From contig NYVC01000016.1 of NCBI GenBank assembly GCA_002684375.1, forward strand, positions 1 through 5,843: a stretch of DNA of 5,843 nt. The letters run 5' to 3'. Within the stretch, counting starts at the first letter, position 1, and each line of letters begins with the position of its first letter. The notes beneath the pieces are model-generated. The model saw nothing but the letters and a program-made list of their open reading frames with translations. It searched no databases and was not told where the DNA came from. The stretch is from Marinovum sp. Its GTDB lineage: Bacteria; Pseudomonadota; Alphaproteobacteria; Rhodobacterales; Rhodobacteraceae. Both the position numbers and the translations under genes were made by a program. Positions 1-5,085 of the stretch are shown here, in pieces.

Positions 1-350
1 TGCGCGCCCGCAATCTGGAATATGTGCGTGCAGCTCGGGCGCTGGGCGTGTCTAACCTGACGATCATGTTTCGCCATATGCTGCCCAACGCAATGGTGGC
101 TACGCTGACCATGCTGCCCTTTATCGTGACTGGAACGATCAGCACTTTGGCCAGTCTTGATTTTCTGGGCTTTGGGCTGCCGTCTTCGGCGCCAAGTCTG
201 GGTGAATTGACCCTGCAGGCAAAACAAAACCTGCAAGCACCATGGCTGGCTTTTACCGCGTTTTTCACCTTTGCCATTATGCTGTCATTGCTGGTGTTTA
301 TTTTTGAGGGTGTGCGCGACGCGTTCGATCCCAGAAAGACCTTCCAATGA
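1..350 (+). CDS. yejE: Peptide ABC transporter permease, YejE/DppC type (C-terminal part, 5' end outside window)
   Basis: This is the inner-membrane permease subunit of an oligopeptide importer, and only its last 115 residues are present (reading frame from base 3, stop TGA at 348-350). The fragment begins inside the cytoplasmic EAA loop that docks the ATPase: RAARALGVSN, then RHMLPN, matches the family pattern of A-A-x3-G followed by L-P. Two hydrophobic segments follow, one around the LTMLPFIVTGTISTLASLDF stretch and one around LAFTAFFTFAIMLSLLVFIF. The tail [14 protein letters not shown] is the usual C-terminus of OppC/DppC/YejE permeases. Its stop overlaps the start of the double-ATPase gene (ATGA, 347-350), so the two are translationally coupled. 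The YejE assignment rather than DppC or OppC rests on the partner ATPase being a YejF-type fusion; the substrate cannot be read from this fragment. An internal GTG at 24 is not the true start, because the frame is open to the window edge. Confidence 0.9.
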   Translation, partial: RARNLEYVRAARALGVSNLTIMFRHMLPNAMVATLTMLPFIVTGTISTLASLDFLGFGLPSSAPSLGELTLQAKQNLQAPWLAFTAFFTFAIMLSLLVFIFEGVRDAFDPRKTFQ

Positions 351-1951
351 GCGCGTTGTTACAGGTCGAAAATCTTTCTGTCTCGTTTCGCCAAGAGGGA
401 CGTTTGACACCCGCAGTGCGCAATATCTCATTTTCGCTCAATCGCGGCGAAACCGTGGCTTTGGTCGGCGAAAGCGGTTCGGGTAAATCTGTGTCGGCGC
501 TGTCAACGGTATCTTTACTGGGTGATAGCGCGGTCGTCTCTGGCTCGGTCAAATATGCTGGGCAGCAGATGATCGGTGCCGATGAGGGGCAGCTGCGTCA
601 GGTACGTGGCAATGACATAAGCTTTATTTTTCAAGAGCCGATGACGTCGCTCAATCCGCTGCACACGATTGAGCGGCAACTGAGCGAAAGCCTGACCTTG
701 CATCAGGGCTTGGTTGGCGCCAAGGCGCAGGCGCTGATCTTAGAGCTGTTGACCAAGGTTGGTATCCGGGATCCCGAAACCCGGCTTGGGGCCTATCCTC
801 ATCAGCTCTCAGGGGGACAGCGGCAGCGCATTATGATTGCCATGGCTCTTGCCAACCAACCTGATGTTTTGATTGCCGATGAGCCGACAACGGCTCTGGA
901 TGTGACGATTCAAGCCCAAATTTTAGAGTTACTGGCCGAATTGAAAGCCTCAGAGGGGATGGGTCTTTTATTCATAACCCATGATCTGGCGATTGTGCGG
1001 CGGATTGCTGATCGGGTGTGTGTTATGAAAGACGGCGAGATCGTTGAGACCGGCAGCACGGCAGAGATTTTTGCAAATCCGCAACACCCCTATACGCAAA
1101 AGCTGTTGAATGCTGCTCCTAGCGGGCGGCCAAGTCCGGTGGCAGATACGGCCCCGGTTGTGGTTAAAACCGATCACTTGAAGATTTGGTTTCCGATCCA
1201 GCGCGGCTTGCTAAAGCGTACGGTGGGCCATGTGAAGGCGGTAAACGATCTGACGTTGTCGGTGCAGGCGGGGGAAACTCTTGGCATCGTCGGTGAAAGT
1301 GGTTCGGGTAAAACCACTGCGGCGCTGGCGATTATGCGATTGATCCAGTTGGAGGGTAGGGTGACGTTTTTAGGTCAGGCGATCGAGAAAATGTCGGGTC
1401 GGGCCCTGCGACGGCTGCGCGGTGATATGCAAATTGTATTTCAGGATCCCTTTGGATCTCTGTCGCCTAGGATGACCTGTGCGCAGATCATCGCCGAGGG
1501 TCTTGAGGTGCACGGTACATCCGATTTGGGTCCGTTGCGCGATATGGTGGCTGAGGTGATGCTTGAGGTTGGGCTTGATCCCGCTGTGATGGATCGGTAC
1601 CCGCATGAGTTTTCCGGTGGCCAGAGGCAGCGGATCGCGATTGCGCGCGCGATGATCCTGCGTCCTAAGCTGGTGGTTCTAGACGAGCCGACAAGCGCGC
1701 TGGATATGACGGTACAGGTGCAGATTGTCGCTTTGTTACGCGATCTACAGAAAAAATATGGACTGGCCTATTTGTTTATCAGCCACGATCTAAAGGTGAT
1801 CCGGGCGATGTCACACAAGGTTATGGTGATGCGACAGGGCGATGTTGTAGAAAGCGGATTGGTCGATGACATATTTGAAAACCCGCAGCATGGCTATACC
1901 CGGCAATTGTTGGGTGCGGCGCTTGATCTGGATCAGATGGTAAAGGCTTAA
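347..1951 (+). CDS. yejF: Peptide ABC transporter, fused double ATP-binding protein YejF
   Basis: This cytoplasmic ATPase powers peptide import through the YejB/YejE permeases. At 534 residues it contains two complete ABC domains in one chain, the architecture of YejF, whereas Opp/Dpp systems use two separate ATPases. Domain 1 has Walker A GESGSGKS at 41-48, Q-loop Gln96, signature LSGGQ at 154-158, Walker B VLIADE at 174-179 and switch His212. Domain 2 has GESGSGKT at 316-323, Gln366, FSGGQ at 422-426, LVVLDE at 442-447 and His480. Both sites look catalytically competent. Each domain is followed by the oligopeptide-transporter C-terminal motif ([10 protein letters not shown] near 245-254, [10 protein letters not shown] near 513-522). 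The ATG overlaps the permease stop as ATGA, which fixes the start. Known Yej substrates are oligopeptides, microcin C in enterobacteria and muropeptides in Agrobacterium; which applies here is not visible. No separate promoter is seen, and the gene ends 25 bases from the end of a convergent gene. Confidence 0.95.
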   Translation: MSALLQVENLSVSFRQEGRLTPAVRNISFSLNRGETVALVGESGSGKSVSALSTVSLLGDSAVVSGSVKYAGQQMIGADEGQLRQVRGNDISFIFQEPMTSLNPLHTIERQLSESLTLHQGLVGAKAQALILELLTKVGIRDPETRLGAYPHQLSGGQRQRIMIAMALANQPDVLIADEPTTALDVTIQAQILELLAELKASEGMGLLFITHDLAIVRRIADRVCVMKDGEIVETGSTAEIFANPQHPYTQKLLNAAPSGRPSPVADTAPVVVKTDHLKIWFPIQRGLLKRTVGHVKAVNDLTLSVQAGETLGIVGESGSGKTTAALAIMRLIQLEGRVTFLGQAIEKMSGRALRRLRGDMQIVFQDPFGSLSPRMTCAQIIAEGLEVHGTSDLGPLRDMVAEVMLEVGLDPAVMDRYPHEFSGGQRQRIAIARAMILRPKLVVLDEPTSALDMTVQVQIVALLRDLQKKYGLAYLFISHDLKVIRAMSHKVMVMRQGDVVESGLVDDIFENPQHGYTRQLLGAALDLDQMVKA

Positions 1952-1976
1952 TCGCAGAGGCTTTGTGTCGGGATAC
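1952..1976. other. Short convergent intergenic gap between yejF and the carboxypeptidase gene
   Basis: Only 25 bases separate the TAA of yejF (1949-1951) from the TAA of the minus-strand carboxypeptidase gene (complement of 1977-1979). I find no GC-rich stem followed by a T-run for either direction. The best inverted repeat is a 4-bp CGGG/CCCG stem at 1969-1972 and 1981-1984, with an 8-base loop that includes the minus-strand stop codon, and it lacks a T tract. Termination is therefore Rho-dependent, or the transcripts overlap. Confidence 0.6.
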
Positions 1977-3413
1977 TTAGCCCGGACCGATAGTTGAGCA
2001 GGTTTGCTTGCGTGCGGCTAAACGCCGACAGGCCAATGCTGCCGCATCGCGGGTCATCCCATAGAAATTTGCATCAAACCCGGTTTGTTTTGCGACAACC
2101 TTACGCAAACTGCCCTCTAGGGTTCCCAGTTCGGACAACACCGTGCGCAGCAATACGGCCTCGGCGTCGCCTCGGCTACGGTAGTTCCCGACATTGATGC
2201 CCCAGTGGCGCCCTCCCGATGTCGATATGCGTGTTACCACTTCGAGCACAATTGGGTCGTCGTCGCTTGAGTTCTCGGCAAGCCCGGTATGATCTGTGTT
2301 GTTATACATGTTGAGCGGTGCTGTTTTACCGGATGAATTACCGGCATACATACTGGCTATGTCTTGCACAGAGCTTTCGAGTGTATCGGGCATTTGCACC
2401 GATGTAACCGCTGCTAATATCGTATCCTGCATTGTATCTTTGCCGCCGCCACCCAGTCCAAATGGCCGCAGTTTTGGGCGCAGGCTGGTTTTTACTGCTG
2501 TGACCGTACGGTGGCTGATACCGGCATGACCGTCTACTTTGCCAGGATTGGGATAGGCGGGCCGTCTGGGTTTAATCACGGCAACATTGGTCGGCGCACG
2601 CTTGAAGCCCATATTTAACAATTCAGCCACTCTGGCATTGCGAGACGAAGTAGAGCGCCCACCAAATACCGTGGCAATGATCCGTTCCTTGCCGCGTTCT
2701 GCCGAGGCCACCAGATTGAACCCTGCCGCCTGTGTGTAGCCGGTTTTGATGCCATCGGCGCCTTTATAATTGGCCAAAAGCCGGCGGTTGGTGTTGGCAA
2801 TCTTGCGTTTGCCGATGGTTGTTGTCCGTCGAGAAAACAGATTGTAGTATTGGTTATAATCATACAGCAGGTGACGACCGAGAATGGTCATATCGTGGGC
2901 TGTGGACAGATGCCCCTTTTGTGTCAGGCCGTGCGCATTTTTAAATGTTGTTCGGGTCATCCCCAGCCGTTTTGCAGTCCGCGTCATGCGGTTGGCAAAA
3001 GCCTCTTCCGAGCCGGATATTGCTTCCCCTAGTGCGGTTGCGGCGTCATTGGCCGATTTTACTGCGGCCGCGCGGATCAGATAGCGTAGTTTGATTTTCT
3101 GACCGGCTTTCAAGCCCAGCTTGGAGGGCGGCTCTCTGGAGGCGTTGCGCGAGATTTTTACCAGCGTGTCTTCCGTGATTTCGCCATGACGAATGGCTTC
3201 AAACACGACATACAACGTCATCATTTTCGTAAGCGATGCCGGGTGCAATCGTGTATTGGCATTGCGAGAATGCAATATCTTTCCCGACCGTGCATCCATC
3301 ACCACCGCCGCGTAGGGCGCTGACATCACCGAAATTGGAACAATCACCAACAGCCAGACAGCCGTTGCCAAAAATAGCCCTCTTCGGGCCAGCAATATCT
3401 GCCGTACCTTCAC
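1977..3413 (-). CDS. D-alanyl-D-alanine carboxypeptidase (serine-type PBP, peptidase family S11) with C-terminal SPOR domain
   Basis: This is a periplasmic penicillin-binding-protein-type peptidase expected to remove the terminal D-Ala from peptidoglycan pentapeptides. The 478-residue product starts with a basic N-region and a hydrophobic core (about 12-30), a signal peptide probably cut after Ala32, just before the typical mature start PYAAVVMDARSGK. All three catalytic motifs are present: SLTK at 60-63 (nucleophile Ser60, base Lys63), SAN at 120-122 and KTG at 223-225. A low-complexity linker (about 275-395, with a Gly run at 320-324) leads to a SPOR domain from about His403 to Cys472. SPOR domains bind glycan strands stripped of peptides at division sites, so the enzyme is probably recruited to the septum. 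Cys462 and Cys472 could form a disulfide. The C-terminal domain and membrane-anchor helix of E. coli PBP5 are absent. The start is GTG: no ATG lies in frame before the upstream TGA, and AAAAAGG sits 8 bases before it. It diverges from clpS and converges on yejF. dacA/dacC-type symbols are too ambiguous to assign. Confidence 0.93.
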   Translation of the reverse strand: MKVRQILLARRGLFLATAVWLLVIVPISVMSAPYAAVVMDARSGKILHSRNANTRLHPASLTKMMTLYVVFEAIRHGEITEDTLVKISRNASREPPSKLGLKAGQKIKLRYLIRAAAVKSANDAATALGEAISGSEEAFANRMTRTAKRLGMTRTTFKNAHGLTQKGHLSTAHDMTILGRHLLYDYNQYYNLFSRRTTTIGKRKIANTNRRLLANYKGADGIKTGYTQAAGFNLVASAERGKERIIATVFGGRSTSSRNARVAELLNMGFKRAPTNVAVIKPRRPAYPNPGKVDGHAGISHRTVTAVKTSLRPKLRPFGLGGGGKDTMQDTILAAVTSVQMPDTLESSVQDIASMYAGNSSGKTAPLNMYNNTDHTGLAENSSDDDPIVLEVVTRISTSGGRHWGINVGNYRSRGDAEAVLLRTVLSELGTLEGSLRKVVAKQTGFDANFYGMTRDAAALACRRLAARKQTCSTIGPG

Positions 3414-3420
3414 ATGACCT

Positions 3421-3430
3421 GCCTTTTTCT
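3421..3430 (-). promoter_or_regulatory. Ribosome binding site supporting the GTG start of the carboxypeptidase gene
   Basis: On the minus strand the purine run AGAAAAAGGC lies upstream of the GTG at 3413-3411, with AAGG ending 8 bases before the start codon. This favours GTG over any other initiation point, because the in-frame codons up to the upstream TGA contain no ATG. The ATG that overlaps the GTG by one base is followed at once by TGA and cannot start the protein. Confidence 0.6.
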
Positions 3431-3440
3431 GCCTCTGGTC

Positions 3441-3454
3441 GCTGATTTTTCAGC
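3441..3454 (-). repeat. Short perfect inverted repeat (hairpin) in the carboxypeptidase leader
   Basis: GCTGA and TCAGC form a 5-bp perfect stem around a 4-base AT loop, about 28 bases upstream of the GTG start on the minus strand (as transcribed: GCTGAAAAATCAGC). If transcription starts further upstream it would form a small hairpin just before the ribosome binding site. It has no T-run after it in the direction of transcription, so it does not look like a terminator. A stem this short could occur by chance. Confidence 0.35.
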
Positions 3455-3559
3455 AACTCATTTATTTGTTAATACGATATCACAAAAAGGGTGCGGAATA
3501 AAGTATTGATTTCAATGATAGAGATTGTGTTTTAAGAGGGGCGTATTCCAGCCTTTGCC

Positions 3560-3601
3560 AATTGACGTATCGGGATGTTTTGGCGGGTGTATTGGTCAAT
3601 T
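3560..3601. repeat. 7-base inverted repeat pair AATTGAC / GTCAATT
   Basis: AATTGAC at 3560-3566 and its exact reverse complement GTCAATT at 3595-3601 are separated by 28 bases. The arms overlap a second inverted pair, CCAAT at 3558-3562 and ATTGG at 3591-3595. A third copy of the core, TTGAC, lies at 3615-3619. The centre-to-centre spacing is 35 bases, a little over three helical turns. This could be a regulator-binding pattern or simply several TTGAC-type -35 elements facing both ways; no known operator is recognised. Confidence 0.3.
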
Positions 3602-3614
3602 TTAATTAAGTTTG

Positions 3615-3665
3615 TTGACAGAATTCGCACAGGCCTCTTTTCACCTTGCCTGCGACCTCTATATA
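3615..3665 (+). promoter_or_regulatory. Candidate promoter of clpS
   Basis: A perfect -35 hexamer TTGACA lies at 3615-3620, but the hexamer 17 bases downstream (TTTTCA) is a poor -10. Alternatively, TATATA at 3660-3665 could be the -10, with TTTTCA at 3638-3643 as a weak -35 at 16-base spacing. In that case transcription would start near 3672, giving a leader of about 35 bases before the clpS ATG. Neither pairing is compelling, so the exact start is unresolved. Confidence 0.35.
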
Positions 3666-3706
3666 GCTGAAGACACTGCAAACAGTAACACGGACGCTCT
3701 GGTGCT

Positions 3707-4045
3707 ATGATAACCCGCCCTTTTCATATGTCTGATGATCCCGATGATATTGGCGAGAGTGATCTTGCTGTCAAACCTCGGTCAAAATCCAAGCGACCTC
3801 CTCTTTATAAAGTTATGATTTTGAACGACGATTATACCCCTATGGAATTCGTTGTGCATGTTCTCGAACGTTTTTTTGGCATGAGCAGCGCACAGGCGTT
3901 TGAGATTATGCTCACGGTGCATAAAAAAGGGCTGGCTGTGGTGGGTGTGTTCAGCCATGAGATTGCCGAGACGAAAGTAACACAAGTAATGGACTTTGCC
4001 CGTCGGCATGAACACCCGCTGCAATGTACGATGGAAAAGGAATAG
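3707..4045 (+). CDS. clpS: ATP-dependent Clp protease adaptor ClpS
   Basis: ClpS is the small cytoplasmic adaptor that binds proteins with destabilising N-terminal residues (N-degrons) and delivers them to ClpA of the ClpAP protease. The 112-residue product has a flexible, acidic-then-basic N-terminal tail (about 1-32) followed by the ClpS core. The N-degron pocket is intact: Asn40 and Asp41 in [10 protein letters not shown], the gatekeeper Met46 and His72 in the VHKKG loop correspond to E. coli N34, D35, M40 and H66. The [12 protein letters not shown] stretch and the [10 protein letters not shown] ending are also typical. The start is uncertain: neither ATG 3707 nor the in-frame ATG 3728 (residue 8) has a clear Shine-Dalgarno sequence; the first is kept for length. 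clpA, often next to clpS elsewhere, does not follow; a methyltransferase gene comes 7 bases after the stop, probably in the same transcript. Confidence 0.95.
   Translation: MITRPFHMSDDPDDIGESDLAVKPRSKSKRPPLYKVMILNDDYTPMEFVVHVLERFFGMSSAQAFEIMLTVHKKGLAVVGVFSHEIAETKVTQVMDFARRHEHPLQCTMEKE
4035..4042 (+). promoter_or_regulatory. Ribosome binding site for the methyltransferase, inside the 3' end of clpS
   Basis: The purine run AAAAGGAA overlaps the last codons of clpS, ending just before the TAG at 4043-4045. It is the only good Shine-Dalgarno-like element near the start of the methyltransferase homology. It argues for initiation just after the clpS stop (TTG 4053, or CTG 4047) rather than at ATG 3996, and suggests translational coupling to clpS. 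Confidence 0.5.
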
Positions 4046-4052
4046 ACTGCAG

Positions 4053-5048
4053 TTGGCTGGATCCCGTTTAAGTGTCGCATTGGACGATGGAGGGCTGGAA
4101 CTGCCTGCCGTTGGTCGCCTTGCCATCTTCGCACCTGACGCAGATTTCGATTTATCGGCGTTGGCACAGGACCAATTGGAAATTGTGCAAAGCTTTCATC
4201 CCGATCACGCGTCATACAATGCGCGGGGATATAGCTGTGTCACCGAATGTGGTACAGATTATGCGGCCAGTTTGGTGTGTCTACCGCGCAGTAAGCGTCA
4301 GGCTCGGGCCTTGATCGCTAGTGCTGAGGCGGCGACGCCAAACGGCATACTCATTGTTGATGGTCAAAAGGTCAGCGGCGTTGAATCGGTTTTGCGCGAA
4401 ATGCGCGTCCGCGTGCCGATCGCAGGTACAATATCAAAGTCCCATGGAAAACTGTTTTGGTTTAAGGTCGATGGTTGTTGTTTCAGCGATTGGGCTCAAC
4501 CCGGTATGACGGTAAACAGCGACGGGTTTTTGACGGTCCCGGGGATTTTTTCTGCCGATGCGGTTGATCCTGCCTCGGCGCTGTTGGCCACTCATTTGCC
4601 GCCAAAACTGGGACGTGTTGTGGCAGATCTGGGGGCGGGTTGGGGATATTTGGCGACCCAAATTCTTACCCGAGAGAGTGTTGAGGCTGTTCATTTGATC
4701 GAAGCGGAGCAGATGGCGCTGGATTGTTCTCGTCGCAATGTCGAGGATCCTCGGGCTTTTTTCCACTGGGCAGATGGCACCAGCTGGCGCCCGTCATATG
4801 CGGTCGATACCGTGGTGATGAACCCGCCGTTTCATGTCGGCCGGCGTGGCGACCCAGCGCTTGGGCAGTCGTTTATTGCCACTGCAGCTGCGATATTGGG
4901 CAATTCTGGTCACCTGTGGATGGTGGCCAACCGTCATTTGCCTTATGAGACCGCCCTGAACAGTCTTTTCGTTAAGGTCGAAGAACCTTTTGGCACGTCG
5001 AAATTCAAAGTCCTGCACGCCCAGCGGCCATCTCGCCTTAAGCGCTGA
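4053..5048 (+). CDS. Class I SAM-dependent methyltransferase, RsmC/RlmG-like (probable rRNA guanine-N2 methyltransferase)
   Basis: The product transfers a methyl group from S-adenosylmethionine, most likely to a base in RNA. Numbered from TTG 4053 (331 residues), the N-terminal half to about 165 resembles the degenerate substrate-binding domain of RsmC-type enzymes. The C-terminal half is a Rossmann methyltransferase with SAM loop ADLGAGWGYL (motif I, about 191-200), acidic motif II HLIEAE (about 214-219) and catalytic motif IV NPPFH (257-261). Asn-Pro-Pro-Phe is the signature of enzymes methylating exocyclic amines of bases, and the following LWMVANRHLPYE matches the post-motif segment of RsmC/RlmG. 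These modify 16S G1207 or 23S G1835 in E. coli; the site here is unknown. The start is uncertain. TTG 4053 lies 11 bases after AGGA (4038-4041) and precedes a plausible MAGSRLSVAL start; CTG 4047 has better spacing but is a rare start; ATG 3996 would overlap clpS by 50 bases and add a basic, unlikely peptide. Probably co-transcribed with clpS. Confidence 0.85.
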   Translation: MAGSRLSVALDDGGLELPAVGRLAIFAPDADFDLSALAQDQLEIVQSFHPDHASYNARGYSCVTECGTDYAASLVCLPRSKRQARALIASAEAATPNGILIVDGQKVSGVESVLREMRVRVPIAGTISKSHGKLFWFKVDGCCFSDWAQPGMTVNSDGFLTVPGIFSADAVDPASALLATHLPPKLGRVVADLGAGWGYLATQILTRESVEAVHLIEAEQMALDCSRRNVEDPRAFFHWADGTSWRPSYAVDTVVMNPPFHVGRRGDPALGQSFIATAAAILGNSGHLWMVANRHLPYETALNSLFVKVEEPFGTSKFKVLHAQRPSRLKR

Positions 5049-5053
5049 AATCA

Positions 5054-5059
5054 TATAAT
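5054..5059 (+). promoter_or_regulatory. Perfect TATAAT hexamer upstream of the SDR gene
   Basis: A consensus -10 hexamer lies in the 37-base gap between the methyltransferase stop and the SDR start. The bases 15 to 18 positions upstream contain nothing close to TTGACA, so a -35 element is missing. If used, transcription would start about 20 bases before the SDR ATG. A GAATC site (5069-5073), the GANTC target of CcrM-type methylases, lies between it and the ribosome binding site. The hexamer may equally be coincidence inside an operon. Confidence 0.25.
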
Positions 5060-5073
5060 CTCAAGTCAGAATC

Positions 5074-5079
5074 AGGAGG
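5074..5079 (+). promoter_or_regulatory. Strong Shine-Dalgarno AGGAGG of the SDR gene
   Basis: The full consensus AGGAGG ends 6 bases before ATG 5086, an ideal spacing. It decides between two nearby ATG codons: ATG 5081 is only 1 base away from it and opens a frame without SDR similarity, while ATG 5086 opens the SDR frame. It is the strongest ribosome binding site in the window. Confidence 0.85.
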
Positions 5080-5085
5080 CATGCT

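Larger units (their letters stand above)
3414..3706. other. Divergent intergenic region between the carboxypeptidase gene and clpS
   Basis: This 293-base stretch is visibly more AT-rich than the flanking genes, especially 3444-3535 and 3591-3625, and contains no credible gene on either strand. It must carry the promoters of both divergent genes. It holds a small leader hairpin at 3441-3454, a pair of 7-base inverted repeats around 3560-3601, a perfect TTGACA at 3615-3620 and a TATATA at 3660-3665. I found no convincing -35/-10 pair for the minus-strand gene and no rRNA, tRNA or riboswitch pattern. Confidence 0.7.

Noticed and set aside
1969..1984. CGGG/CCCG inverted repeat as a bidirectional terminator
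   Set aside because: The stem is only 4 bp with an 8-base loop and there is no T-run on either side.
3706..3711. TATGAT as a -10 element overlapping the clpS ATG
   Set aside because: No -35 match lies at 16-18 bases upstream, and using it would require starting clpS at ATG 3728 with a leader of about 10 bases; unsupported.
3886..3905. Possible SOS/LexA-like GTTC...GAAC arms in this part of clpS and nearby
   Set aside because: The pattern is inside coding sequence, with spacing unlike the alphaproteobacterial GTTC-N7-GTTC box.
3782..4215. Minus-strand open frames of 114 and 127 codons across clpS
   Set aside because: They are antisense to the well-supported clpS and the start of the methyltransferase gene, and show low-complexity translations with no family resemblance.
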